64,000 bases of DNA from an uncultured Oscillibacter sp. (GCA_910583785.1 CAJTZK010000001.1:62001-126000); one strand, 5' to 3'. Positions 33,787 to 42,113 are shown, numbered from the stretch's first letter. The notes: generated by a model not told the origin, from the sequence alone. Program-made: numbers and translations.

Positions 33787-35684
33787 AAAAACTGTTGTTA
33801 GCAATGCTTATGGTGTGCTTGCTGGTAGCACCCGCCCACGCTGAGGAATTGACAGATCAGCCGATTGAAGGAGAGGCCAATCAGCAAGAACAAGGGGATT
33901 GTGTTGCGGTTAGCACACTGGATGAATTGCAAGCAGCTATTGCCGCCGCCAATGATGGAGATACAATTTTTGTTAATGAGGTAATTTGTATTGGTGAATC
34001 CAATATATGTATTGGGGACAGCAGTAAAACAATCGAACTTTGCTTTAAGAAAAGCAATTGGGCTATGATGGTCATTCAAGGCAAAAATGTGACATTAAAA
34101 AATGCAATCTTATCAGGCAATAGCATGAATTGTGATAGTGTGATAAATATAGCTGATTGTGGAATATTATATATGGAAAACGTTACAATGCAAGGGTTTA
34201 CTTGCGATATTGTTCCTATTTCAAATTCTGGAAATACATTACTGAAACAATGCAAGTTTAGCGATAACAGCGGAGCAAAAGCAGGGCATATTTGGAACAA
34301 TGGCACTATTGAAATTTATAATTCTACTTTCTCCGAGGGTGTCAGCAATGGAGCCGGTGGGGGAATAAATTGTGAAGGAAATTTGACTATCGTAGGTTCA
34401 CAATTCAACAAAAATTGCGGCGTACTCGGCGGTGCTATATATTCTACTGGAGATAGCACAATTTCAAATTGCTGTATTGTTGCGAATCATGCTCTTAGAG
34501 GTGGCGGAGGAATATGTAACGGAATTGACGGCGGGAGGATGGTTATAACAGATTGCGAAATCTATGATAACAATGCGGTGTCCTTTGCGGATGATATATG
34601 CAATATATCTTGCATGACACTCCAATATACAAAAAGCCTTGAAGATATCTATGTATCTACCGATAGAATACCCTATAACTGGATGAAGGATAGCGATCTT
34701 ACAAGGAATGGCGTCGAAAATTCAATCGTTTGTCAACTACCTATTGAAAGTGACTATGATGATATTGGGGAACTTGATCTTAAATTTGTATTTGAAGATG
34801 AACTATCACCTTCACAAGATGAAGAAACAGACACACCCAATTCTGGCAATGATGGAGATGAAAATGACCAATCGAAAAATCCGTCCGAAGATAGCGGGAT
34901 GATAGACAGTGAAGAGCCTCCAGAGGATACCAGCGATAAAGGCGATATTCCAACCGACGTAACAAACCCGCCACAGGATAATAGTGGTGAGAAAGTTCCA
35001 CCACAGGAAGATGGCAACCCAAACAATCCACCCGAAAAGCCCTCAGAGCCTCCAGAGATCGACAATACTAATGAGGATGATACGGACTACCGCCCGATAT
35101 ATCGCCCTGTACGGCCAATTATAACGGTCACAGAGACGCAACCAGAGCAAAAGCCTGTTGTCAATCCAGTGCCCGCACAATCACCACTTGTGTGCAATGG
35201 CGCTGCAATTGATACATCCAGAACGATTGTACTTTTAGGGTATGGGGATGGCCTTGCCCATGAAAATGATCCGCTGACACGGGCACAGTTGGCAACAATC
35301 ATCTATCGGCTGTTGGAGGATGAGTCCATTGACAAATACAGCAATGCAGAATTGGCCTTTACAGACGTTGCAACAGATGCGTGGTATGCTCCATACGTCA
35401 GAATAATACAAGCAGCGGGAATTGTCAACGGCGTGGGTGATGGCAAGTATAATCCTAATGGCACAGTCACATGGGCGCAGATAGTTACCATCCTCACAAG
35501 ATTTGTTGAACAGCAGAATTACACCTTACGGCATATCCAGTATAACGGATGGGCGCAAGAAGACATACAAACCGCCGTTGCCCTGGGCTGGATTGAAGAC
35601 AGTGTAGGATTCGACCCAAATGCCATTATAACCCGTGGTGAGTTAGTACAACTTATTAATTTTGTGCTTACTATGTATAAATGA
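33783..35684 (+). CDS. Secreted beta-helix surface protein with SLH anchor
   Basis: 633 residues. Signal peptide M-K-K-L-L-L-A-M-L-M-V-C to A-H-A (cleavage near residue 20). Residues about 50-310 show short strands with repeated N/G-rich turns (G-A-G-G-G-I-N-C, G-G-A-I-Y-S-T-G, R-G-G-G-G-I-C-N-G) as in parallel beta-helix surface adhesins. Then an acidic, Pro-rich linker (about 340-440), then SLH repeats (I-V-L-L-G-Y-G-D-G..., F-T-D-V-A-T-D-A-W-Y-A-P-Y, R-G-E-L-V-Q-L-I) that attach to secondary cell-wall polymers. Coexpressed with the repressor (4-bp overlap), so it is likely made in the lysogen and could change the host surface or block related phages. The target is unknown. Confidence 0.78.
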   Translation: MKKLLLAMLMVCLLVAPAHAEELTDQPIEGEANQQEQGDCVAVSTLDELQAAIAAANDGDTIFVNEVICIGESNICIGDSSKTIELCFKKSNWAMMVIQGKNVTLKNAILSGNSMNCDSVINIADCGILYMENVTMQGFTCDIVPISNSGNTLLKQCKFSDNSGAKAGHIWNNGTIEIYNSTFSEGVSNGAGGGINCEGNLTIVGSQFNKNCGVLGGAIYSTGDSTISNCCIVANHALRGGGGICNGIDGGRMVITDCEIYDNNAVSFADDICNISCMTLQYTKSLEDIYVSTDRIPYNWMKDSDLTRNGVENSIVCQLPIESDYDDIGELDLKFVFEDELSPSQDEETDTPNSGNDGDENDQSKNPSEDSGMIDSEEPPEDTSDKGDIPTDVTNPPQDNSGEKVPPQEDGNPNNPPEKPSEPPEIDNTNEDDTDYRPIYRPVRPIITVTETQPEQKPVVNPVPAQSPLVCNGAAIDTSRTIVLLGYGDGLAHENDPLTRAQLATIIYRLLEDESIDKYSNAELAFTDVATDAWYAPYVRIIQAAGIVNGVGDGKYNPNGTVTWAQIVTILTRFVEQQNYTLRHIQYNGWAQEDIQTAVALGWIEDSVGFDPNAIITRGELVQLINFVLTMYK

Positions 35685-35694
35685 ACATAAAAAG

Positions 35695-35724
35695 GAGCAA
35701 CCGCCGATAACCCGGCGGTTGCTC
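35695..35724 (-). terminator. Terminator for the membrane-protein gene on the minus strand
   Basis: Perfect 12-bp stem 35695-35706 with 35713-35724. On the minus strand CTTTTT follows. There is no T run on the plus side. Confidence 0.8.
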
Positions 35725-35740
35725 TGAATACCCATATAAT

Positions 35741-36364
35741 TCAATCAGTTTTCTTAATCTGCGTCTTAATATTGTCCAGATTTAGCGCCGGGAAAAAGGT
35801 TACAGCCACAGCAATACAAGCGGAAACTGTTATACTCATACTGATATTTCCGACAAGCCTTGATGCGATATTGACAATAAGAGTGTAGAGAACAACAAAG
35901 CAAGTGCAACTTATTGCCTGATTAATGACATTGCCCTTTAAGTCACTCCCACAGGCCAAAATACATAGTAGTGTATAGAACAGCGGAAACGCTACACCAT
36001 AGGTGAATGATAGGAGCCTTACAGTAGGAGCGGCAAAGGCTTGTATTTCAGAAGAGCCAGAGAAATAGATACTTGTTCTAATGCAGATGTAGCCGCCTAC
36101 GATACAACTAATGATTCCGCACACTATAAAAATAGTCTTTGTATATTTTGGGTTAGAAAAGCACGAAACAAGGTAAATAATGGCGCACACAATAATAATT
36201 ATCAGCAGTTTTCCGAATTGCCTGGATGATGCCAACGAAAACGCCTCTTTTGCCGTATCGCCATATCCTGATATAACCACCAAAGATATAACTTGAAACA
36301 GAATTGATGCTACAACGGCAAATGCAGTAGCAAATATGACGCTGATTAGTTGCTTTTTGGGCAT
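35741..36364 (-). CDS. Six-segment membrane protein, unknown
   Basis: 207 residues from ATG 36364 (GGGAG eight bases upstream; the alternative GTG at 36373 is less well placed). Six hydrophobic segments are spread over residues 5-32, 50-68, 74-92, 105-122, 135-155 and 165-188, with a short basic C terminus. No enzyme motif. Located next to the repressor-linked surface protein. It could be an exclusion or immunity protein of the prophage, but nothing in the sequence proves that. Confidence 0.6.
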   Translation of the reverse strand: MPKKQLISVIFATAFAVVASILFQVISLVVISGYGDTAKEAFSLASSRQFGKLLIIIIVCAIIYLVSCFSNPKYTKTIFIVCGIISCIVGGYICIRTSIYFSGSSEIQAFAAPTVRLLSFTYGVAFPLFYTLLCILACGSDLKGNVINQAISCTCFVVLYTLIVNIASRLVGNISMSITVSACIAVAVTFFPALNLDNIKTQIKKTD

Positions 36365-36394
36365 AAATTCCACTCCCTCACAGATTATTTGTTA

Positions 36395-36423
36395 AGTATA
36401 ACATGCTTTTCAAATTTTGTAAA
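36395..36423 (-). promoter_or_regulatory. Promoter of the membrane-protein gene
   Basis: On the minus strand TTTACA (36423-36418), 17-bp spacer, TATACT (36400-36395). Inverted T-T-T-G-T-A-G-T / A-C-T-A-C-A-A-A copies just to the right (from about 36425) may be a binding site. Confidence 0.7.
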
Positions 36424-36492
36424 CCTTTGTAGTATATGAAAACTACAAATTTTAGGCTACAATACATTCATAAGTTTACAAAGGTGGTAATT

Positions 36493-36684
36493 ATGGCAGA
36501 GGACAAGTTTATCATTCGACCTAAAAGATCGTATGGAGAAAATACAGTAGTCTCTTGCCGTATGCCTGTTGAGATGGTAAAACGGTTGGATAGTATAGGC
36601 GGCAAAACAGGCCGCACACGGAATGAACTAATCCTGAAATGTGTGGAATTTGCGCTTGATAAACTGGAAATCGCAGAGGAATAA
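36493..36684 (+). CDS. Ribbon-helix-helix DNA-binding protein
   Basis: 63 residues from ATG 36493, which follows AAAGGTGG; the earlier ATG at 36436 lacks a ribosome site. N-terminal strand N-T-V-V-S-C-R-M-P, then helices M-V-K-R-L-D-S-I and T-R-N-E-L-I-L-K-C-V-E-F-A-L-D: the CopG/Arc pattern. It lies divergent from the membrane-protein gene with an inverted repeat between them, so it may control that promoter. Confidence 0.75.
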   Translation: MAEDKFIIRPKRSYGENTVVSCRMPVEMVKRLDSIGGKTGRTRNELILKCVEFALDKLEIAEE

Positions 36685-36731
36685 AGATTTTGAGGGCACA
36701 GCTTGGAGCTGTGCCCTCTGATGTACCTAAT

Positions 36732-37142
36732 TCAAACTGTCTCGCAATAAACCTGATACTGCTGTGTGTAGTGCTTACGGAGGGCTTCAGTCAGACCCAA
36801 TGCACCCAACCGGAAAAACCGATCTGCGATGTTACGGAGTTGTTCAAGGGGAAGAGTTGCCGGAATGATTTTCTCAATGCGCTGGCCGTTGGTGGGCTGA
36901 ACGATGATCTTGATACCAGCAAGCAACTTGTGCCGGTAGGGGAGTAAGGTGAGGTAAGTTGTAACCGTGCTGCTTCCAAACACCTTGTTAGCCCGCTCTG
37001 CATCCATGTTGTTTGCCGCATTGACAAAAGCGTTATACGCTTCAAAGCAAAGATTATCGTTGCCGTAGGGCAGATTGATCTTATCGGGGGTTGCGCTCTC
37101 AAAGCTCATAATGCCGGCCTGGTTGATTGTAATTTTATCCAT
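36732..37142 (-). CDS. Unknown element protein
   Basis: 136 residues, ATG 37142 after GAAAGGTAAGAAC. Contains R-A-N-K-V-F-G-S-S-T-V-T-T-Y and a basic, helical C terminus (L-R-N-I-A-D-R-F-F-R-L-G). Not recognised. Part of a minus-strand group 36732-38514 under the control region at 38573. Could be an early function such as host takeover or replication. Confidence 0.5.
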   Translation of the reverse strand: MDKITINQAGIMSFESATPDKINLPYGNDNLCFEAYNAFVNAANNMDAERANKVFGSSTVTTYLTLLPYRHKLLAGIKIIVQPTNGQRIEKIIPATLPLEQLRNIADRFFRLGALGLTEALRKHYTQQYQVYCETV

Positions 37143-37188
37143 GTTCTTACCTTTCTCCCCGTGCGCCCGATAGGTCAGGCTATGTATA

Positions 37189-37554
37189 TCAATTGTTCCA
37201 ATAACGATCAATCATCTTGTGGCAGTAGTCTGGGCCATGAGATTGTACCCATTCCCGCCGTGCCTGCTGTTGAGCATCGGACTTTTCAGCATCCTCAGCA
37301 CCAAAATCTCGGTTAAGCGTTTCAGGATGGAAAAACATGGTCATGACTGTACCGCCGGAACGGTCGTGGATCTTCAGCCCATAGCGGCCAGCATGGGTAT
37401 AGCGGTCATTTTCAATCTTGATAGATAGTCCGCCTAAAGGCATCTCATAAGCATACACGCCATCCGGCGCGGCGATTTTTTCCAGATTGCGGGCAGGAAC
37501 GCCAATTCCACGGGCTATCAGCATCCGGGCCAGCTTTTGTGTCAGCTTCAGCAT
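37189..37554 (-). CDS. Unknown element protein
   Basis: 121 residues, ATG 37554 after TGGAGGTATACCA. Beta-rich middle (Y-A-Y-E-M-P-L-G-G-L-S-I-K-I-E-N) and basic/acidic C terminus with W-V-Q-S-H-G-P-D-Y. Not recognised. Second gene of the same minus-strand group. Confidence 0.5.
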   Translation of the reverse strand: MLKLTQKLARMLIARGIGVPARNLEKIAAPDGVYAYEMPLGGLSIKIENDRYTHAGRYGLKIHDRSGGTVMTMFFHPETLNRDFGAEDAEKSDAQQQARREWVQSHGPDYCHKMIDRYWNN

Positions 37555-37598
37555 TGGTATACCTCCATCCCCGTATAGCCGATAGGTCAGCTCATATG

Positions 37599-38264
37599 CT
37601 ACTTAGCCCATTCAAACTCGACGTTGCAATCGCCACAGATCACGTTGACTTCACGGGTAGCCCGGATAATCGTACCACAACAGGGACAAACATACTTCCT
37701 GGAGCTTTTTACTTTGGGTTTATCCTCTGTGCCCGTACTGCCTGTACCGTTTGCGGCCTTAGCCCCGCCTGAAATCCTGATACCGCTACTTTCATTCCGA
37801 TTTAAGCAAATTTCCTGAATATTATTATTCAAAACCCATTCAAGTAGCGTATCGGATAGCTCTGAAGCTGTATCACTCCAGCCGTAGCGGTTAGTTTTGC
37901 TACAAACCAGGCCGTGCGCCTCTGCTGTCTGCTTAAACCGTTTATTATGGTAAGTACCGCCCCGGCTGCAATCCTGGATGTGGAGTACAGTGTCATTATA
38001 CATATGGCACATTTCATGGAGCATCGTGGCGGCGGTGTACTCAATCGGCCTATCCAGCGTTCCAGCGCCGATGTTGATTTCTCTGCGCCCTTCACCTTTG
38101 ACATTCCAAGCATCATAGGTGGAGTAGTGCCCGTAGGCGCGAGGGGTGCTCTGGATGGTGATTACCGGCGTTTGCAGCTCCCCATTGAAAAAATCGGAAT
38201 TGAGTTTGTTAAACAATTTTTCTAATTGTCCAGCGAGGCGGGAAGTTTTGACAATCTCTTTCAT
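37599..38264 (-). CDS. SprT-like zinc metalloprotease
   Basis: 221 residues. H-E-M-C-H-M near residues 85-90 is the HExxH zinc site, with Y-H-N-K-R-F-K following in the usual SprT distance. The C-terminal 60 residues carry a Cys4 zinc ribbon (C-P-C-C-G then C-G-D-C). The N-terminal L-F-N-K-L-N-S-D-F-F-N-G-E-L matches the family. SprT/Spartan proteases cut proteins stuck to DNA; in phages the target is unknown. The start has a ribosome site G-G-A-G-G in the 38-residue gene's tail region. Confidence 0.85.
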   Translation of the reverse strand: MKEIVKTSRLAGQLEKLFNKLNSDFFNGELQTPVITIQSTPRAYGHYSTYDAWNVKGEGRREINIGAGTLDRPIEYTAATMLHEMCHMYNDTVLHIQDCSRGGTYHNKRFKQTAEAHGLVCSKTNRYGWSDTASELSDTLLEWVLNNNIQEICLNRNESSGIRISGGAKAANGTGSTGTEDKPKVKSSRKYVCPCCGTIIRATREVNVICGDCNVEFEWAK

Positions 38265-38317
38265 GGTGGCCTCCTAAATGGTACTTGCAAATACTGCCTT
38301 ACTTTGCTATTATAGGA

Positions 38318-38394
38318 GGTGTCCGGGGGTAAGGCTCCCCGGATCACCTTTGGTGTTGGGATAGCGGGTTACTTGTCAGGTGGGCCGCTATCCC
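38318..38394. other. Two consecutive hairpins between the 38-residue gene and the SprT gene
   Basis: Hairpin A: GGTG 38318-38321 with CACC 38345-38348 and inner CCGGGG 38323-38328 with CCCCGG 38337-38342. Hairpin B: 10 perfect pairs, 38358-38367 with 38385-38394, followed by TTTTTA on the plus strand. Hairpin B looks like a terminator in the plus direction although no plus-strand gene is upstream. On the minus strand both lie in the SprT leader, so translation control is possible. Confidence 0.55.
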
Positions 38395-38397
38395 TTT

Positions 38398-38514
38398 TTA
38401 CGCCTTGACCTTACTCTCCCGCACAATTTCTGCGGCCTGAGCCGGGTCTTTGGCGGTGGCCTCAATCAGTTTGGCTATGTTCTCCAGATACTGATTGAGT
38501 TCCGCGCTGGTCAT
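38398..38514 (-). CDS. Small 38-residue protein, too short for usual gene calling
   Basis: Start ATG 38514, preceded on the minus strand by GGGAGGTAAGTGGACGAA. Protein has T-S-A-E-L-N-Q-Y-L-E-N-I-A-K-L and D-P-A-Q-A-A-E-I-V-R, a two-helix peptide with charged ends. It is the first gene after the minus-strand promoter. A GTG at 38520 is an alternative start. No family recognised. Confidence 0.5.
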   Translation of the reverse strand: MTSAELNQYLENIAKLIEATAKDPAQAAEIVRESKVKA

Positions 38515-38572
38515 TTCGTCCACTTACCTCCCTCCTTTCAAAAAAGGCTTGTGTCCTTTGCCTTACAACGAT

Positions 38573-38678
38573 AATATACACCATTCTCAAGTGTAAATCA
38601 ATCGACATTTTACACAAATATCAAGTGTATATTTTGGGCGTTTTTGCACTTGAGAAAAGTGTAAATATCCTATATAAT
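38573..38678. promoter_or_regulatory. Divergent promoters with repeated operator half-sites
   Basis: Minus-strand promoter: TTGATT (38601-38596), 17-bp spacer, TATATT (38578-38573). Plus-strand promoter: TTGAGA (38650-38655), 17-bp spacer, TATAAT (38673-38678). Between and over them lie several copies of A-A-G-T-G-T-A-A-A-T and its inverse, at about 38589, 38607 (inverse), 38622, 38646 (inverse) and 38657. This is a phage-like genetic switch; the regulator is probably the HTH protein at 38702 or the one at 33472. Confidence 0.75.
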
Positions 38679-38701
38679 ACTTTCCGGGAAGAGGTGAGAT
38701 A

Positions 38702-38914
38702 ATGGCAATCACTTACCGTATAGATATCATACCAGCATTAAAAGCGGCTGGATATAATACCAGCCGCATACGCAAAGAGCATTTACTTGGAGAGGCCACA
38801 CTACAAAAGTTTCGTCAAAAAGAGCTTGTATCATGGCAGAATATAGACACGCTATGCCGTTTGCTCCAATGCCAGCCTGGAGATTTGCTGATGTATCAAC
38901 CAAACAGCAAATAA
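38702..38914 (+). CDS. Small Cro/CI-like HTH regulator
   Basis: 70 residues. A-I-T-Y-R-I-D-I-I-P-A-L-K, then a compact helix-turn-helix and L-C-R-L-L-Q-C-Q-P-G-D-L-L, typical of the short Cro/CI family (HTH_26) in Firmicute elements. It starts just after a consensus promoter with repeated binding-site motifs, so it likely controls its own switch. RBS GAAGAGGTGAG. Confidence 0.8.
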   Translation: MAITYRIDIIPALKAAGYNTSRIRKEHLLGEATLQKFRQKELVSWQNIDTLCRLLQCQPGDLLMYQPNSK

Positions 38915-38939
38915 TTTTTTGGAAATTTCAGAAAACCCC

Positions 38940-38967
38940 TTGACATTTCAGAAAAAGCCGCTATACT
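38940..38967 (+). promoter_or_regulatory. Promoter of the RNA polymerase gene leader
   Basis: TTGACA 38940-38945, 16-bp spacer, TATACT 38962-38967. A direct repeat A-T-T-T-C-A-G-A-A-A-A occurs before and within the spacer (38924 and 38946) and may be an operator. Confidence 0.8.
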
Positions 38968-39071
38968 ACGACTGGAGTTTTATGATGCCACTGTAAAAGG
39001 ACGGAAACAACATTATATCGGTTTCATGTTTTGTTTTTGCTGGATGTACCAGCGAAATAGAAAAGCATGTC

Positions 39072-39123
39072 AGCAGATTACATCAATCAGGCGTAAAAGC
39101 CTGCTGTTGTAGTCTGCTTTTTT
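39072..39123 (+). terminator. Terminator-like hairpin in the leader of the RNA polymerase gene
   Basis: Long nearly continuous stem 39072-39092 with 39099-39118 (interrupted by a few mismatches), then TTTTTTC. It is about 100 nt after the expected transcription start and 30 bp before the start codon. It could be an attenuator or the end of a short RNA. Confidence 0.7.
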
Positions 39124-39156
39124 CTGTTTTTAGCAACTTTAAGAAAGGATGATGAC

Positions 39157-41793
39157 ATGAGCCTTGACAAGCAAATCCATATTTATAGTTTTGATACCAG
39201 CGCCTTTTATACGGATGAGGAACATGAACAAGAGAAAATCGTTAATAGCTTGACCTACCGTAAAAGCAATCTCAAAGCTGAGCGGAGAATAATATCCGAT
39301 ATGGTTAGTGGCGCTATCTCAGCAAGCATAGCAGAGAAAAGATATCGATCATTATACCATATTAATAAAGCCGATTGCGTATCTTTGGGAGGGCAAAACA
39401 GACTTGACGAAATTAAGTTGGAGCTGAAGCAAACCAATAGTGCAATCAGCACCGCGAAGAAAAAACTTGTGTCACTTCTTAGCACTCACAATGGGGAGCG
39501 GGCCTTGCGGACTGAATATGTTGTAGACAAAAATATAATTTCGGTTTTTGAATCCATGCTCACACGAACTTTAGGGATGCAGACAGGCGAATTGTATGAT
39601 GACTTTATAGTGGTTCGTACTTACTATTTTGAGGTAATTCGGGACTTGATACTAAATGGTTTCATTTACAATGGGGATAAATATGTTGTCTACACAGCCT
39701 CAGCGGGCCAGATCAGAACGAAAAAAACAGTTTTCATTAAAGAGTGTGTCTGGGAGAAATATCAAAAAACTTTAATGTGTGGTTTGTCAATCGAACGTAT
39801 TAACGCTGCTGGAGGTATCAATGTCAATAAGTATTTGGCCTATCTTGCCCTGTGCAACAGCGCTACAGACCCATGGCCGGAATTTGATATAGAGAAATCC
39901 ATTGTAGTAGACGATATAGAAACGCTGGTGCGCGGAACAGTCGATTTTATTGACCATAGGACTTACAAAATTGATCGTCGAGAAATGGATGTGCCCATTA
40001 CTCATACAGATGGTTGTGGTATGGTATTGCCGTCTGTTTCACGGAAAAATTTTATGGTGCGGCTACCATGGGTAAAAGGGCTTTTGGCGGTGTTCCCGTT
40101 TGACAAATTTATCAGGGAGGCCAATAAAAAAGAACCTGGTTGCAATCATGGACTTGTCAAAGATATCTACGGCGTGGAGCATGATGTATTAGCCGAGGGA
40201 ATTCAAGTGATTTTTACCAAAAGCCAATTTAAGATGTGGAAGTATTATGAGTCATGGGAAGAGTACAAGCGGCTTTTTATCAGGTGTGATTGTTCTGCTG
40301 GTAAGTGTAACGAAGAGCGCGATTACATTCCAAATGCAAAACTAAATTATCAAATGCTTCAAACACTTACAGATGTGAGCGATCAAGAGTTAGCACTGTT
40401 AGCTCAAAAATCAATTGATACAATCACACGAATTGCTTCAGATCGTCAAACAATGCTTGACGTGTTTGGTGCTACGGACAGAAATGACAATCAAAATGAT
40501 TTCCAGAAATGCTTGAGCCTATATCCTGAATTATTGTCAGACCCGTACACAAAAGAAGTTTTACGGCAAATCAAAAAATCCCTTGTAAATGAAGCGCGAG
40601 CAGGTAAGTTGAGTGTCAAGGGCAAGTACACATTTATAATTCCAGACCTTTACGCCTTTTGTGAATGGCTATTTCTTGGCAATAAAAATCCTGCTGGCCT
40701 GCTTGAAAATGGGCAAGTATCATGTAGATTGTATCAGGATAGTGACAAATTAGATTGTCTCCGATCACCTCATCTTTACCGTGAACACGCAGTACGCTCC
40801 AACGTAACAGACGGTGAAATAAAGCGTTGGTTTACACCAAAAGCACTATACACAAGCTGCCACGATTTGATTAGTAAACTGCTTCAATTCGATTGTGATG
40901 GCGATACCGCTCTTGTGTGTGCCGATCCTTTACTCATCTCCATAGCAGAACGGAATATGAGAGATGTTGTGCCTTTGTATTATGAGATGGCTAAGGCAGG
41001 GGCGGTGCAAATCTCAAACAATGCAATTTATGATGGTATGCGGGCGGCGTGGAGATATGGTAACATCGGAGTTATCAGTAATCAAATATCAAAGATTTGG
41101 AATAGCGGAAATCCTGATTTTGAGGCAATTAAACTGCTAACCTGCGAAAACAACTTTAACATTGATGCGGCAAAAACATTATATATGCCTGAGCGTCCCG
41201 CAGAGGTTGATATGACCTTAAAGGGTGTGACACAAGTGAAACTACCTCATTTCTTCCAATATGCAAAGGAAAAGACCGACGAACAAATTGCGCCAATTAA
41301 CAATAGCACTGTCAACCGTTTGGAAGCAATTGTGCCAAATAAGCGCATGGTATTCTCCGCTAAGAATATCGGGAAATTTGACTACACTTATTTGCTGAGC
41401 AGGCGAAAGAAACGTATCAAAATTGCTCCTGAAATTATAGCAAAATATGATGAAATCAATACCACATATCGCTTTTACGGTGTTATTTCTGATGACGATG
41501 GAAATATCACATATATCCGTAACAAGATATTGGGGGAGTTTGCTGCCTTTGGATACCCAATAACAGAGGTGTGTGATATGCTCATTAAATACCTTTTCTA
41601 CAAAAAGGAAACAGGTCGAAAAAATATTTTTTGGCTGTGTTTTGGCGATATTGTTTTACAAAATCTCATCAAAAACCTTGCAAATTCCAAATCATGTGCT
41701 AAATGCGGAATGAGATTTACAACCAGCATTCCTCAAAGGAAGCTGTGCAATCATTGTAGAGGCTATCAAGAGGTACAGCACAATGCCGCTTAA
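39157..41793 (+). CDS. Single-subunit RNA polymerase of the YonO type
   Basis: 878 residues. Key motif D-C-D-G-D at residues 579-583 is the double-psi barrel magnesium site shared by multisubunit RNA polymerases, eukaryotic RNA-silencing polymerases and SPbeta YonO. Upstream T-D-G-C-G-M at 284-289 and R-L-P-W-V-K-G-L-L near 303-311 resemble the conserved first-barrel motifs. The C terminus ends in a Cys4 zinc ribbon (C-A-K-C-G then C-N-H-C). Family knowledge: YonO copies DNA into RNA from SPbeta late promoters without a sigma factor. Here it is likely the element's own late transcription enzyme. GAAAGGATGATGAC precedes ATG 39157. No function beyond motifs has been tested. Confidence 0.78.
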   Translation: MSLDKQIHIYSFDTSAFYTDEEHEQEKIVNSLTYRKSNLKAERRIISDMVSGAISASIAEKRYRSLYHINKADCVSLGGQNRLDEIKLELKQTNSAISTAKKKLVSLLSTHNGERALRTEYVVDKNIISVFESMLTRTLGMQTGELYDDFIVVRTYYFEVIRDLILNGFIYNGDKYVVYTASAGQIRTKKTVFIKECVWEKYQKTLMCGLSIERINAAGGINVNKYLAYLALCNSATDPWPEFDIEKSIVVDDIETLVRGTVDFIDHRTYKIDRREMDVPITHTDGCGMVLPSVSRKNFMVRLPWVKGLLAVFPFDKFIREANKKEPGCNHGLVKDIYGVEHDVLAEGIQVIFTKSQFKMWKYYESWEEYKRLFIRCDCSAGKCNEERDYIPNAKLNYQMLQTLTDVSDQELALLAQKSIDTITRIASDRQTMLDVFGATDRNDNQNDFQKCLSLYPELLSDPYTKEVLRQIKKSLVNEARAGKLSVKGKYTFIIPDLYAFCEWLFLGNKNPAGLLENGQVSCRLYQDSDKLDCLRSPHLYREHAVRSNVTDGEIKRWFTPKALYTSCHDLISKLLQFDCDGDTALVCADPLLISIAERNMRDVVPLYYEMAKAGAVQISNNAIYDGMRAAWRYGNIGVISNQISKIWNSGNPDFEAIKLLTCENNFNIDAAKTLYMPERPAEVDMTLKGVTQVKLPHFFQYAKEKTDEQIAPINNSTVNRLEAIVPNKRMVFSAKNIGKFDYTYLLSRRKKRIKIAPEIIAKYDEINTTYRFYGVISDDDGNITYIRNKILGEFAAFGYPITEVCDMLIKYLFYKKETGRKNIFWLCFGDIVLQNLIKNLANSKSCAKCGMRFTTSIPQRKLCNHCRGYQEVQHNAA

Positions 41794-42113
41794 AAATCCT
41801 CTTTTGTTTTTGAAAGTCTAAAATGATGATTTGCCGTTGTTCAACGCTATTAAGCCGTTTTTGAATGCTTCAAAAATACAAGTTTTTTCAAATTGATACT
41901 GTACATTAACCGTTGTTCAACGGGATGTACAAAGAAAAATGAGATAAAAACCTATAAGGGAACAAAATTCCTGGAGCAAACACAAGGATAGCGGCCTTTC
42001 CGCTTTAATATGGTGTTACGCTCAAAAATGTTATTCAGAAAAGGAAGCGGCTGGGCCACGCTTGGCCGCTCTTTTTTCTGCTAACATTTGTTAGCAAAGT
42101 AGGAGGTGAAACA
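41794..42113. other. Non-coding stretch with repeated palindromes after the polymerase gene
   Basis: No gene. It contains C-C-G-T-T-G-T-T-C-A-A-C-G twice (41834-41846 and 41910-41922). The second is nested in a 30-bp dyad, GTACAT 41901-41906 with ATGTAC 41925-41930. A hairpin of T-T-T-T-T-G-A and T-C-A-A-A-A-A lies at 41858-41876, and a T-tailed terminator follows at 42046. These are operator-, origin- or promoter-like sites. Confidence 0.6.
42046..42077 (+). terminator. Terminator-like hairpin before the 59-residue HTH gene
   Basis: AGCGGC 42046-42051 with GCCGCT 42065-42070, inner G-G-C-C pairing, then CTTTTTTC. It repeats the 'hairpin, T run, then gene' leader style seen before the polymerase gene. 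Confidence 0.6.

Noticed and set aside
39072..39123. Retron-type ncRNA before a reverse transcriptase
   Set aside because: The downstream protein lacks the reverse transcriptase Y-x-D-D motif and instead has DxDGD.
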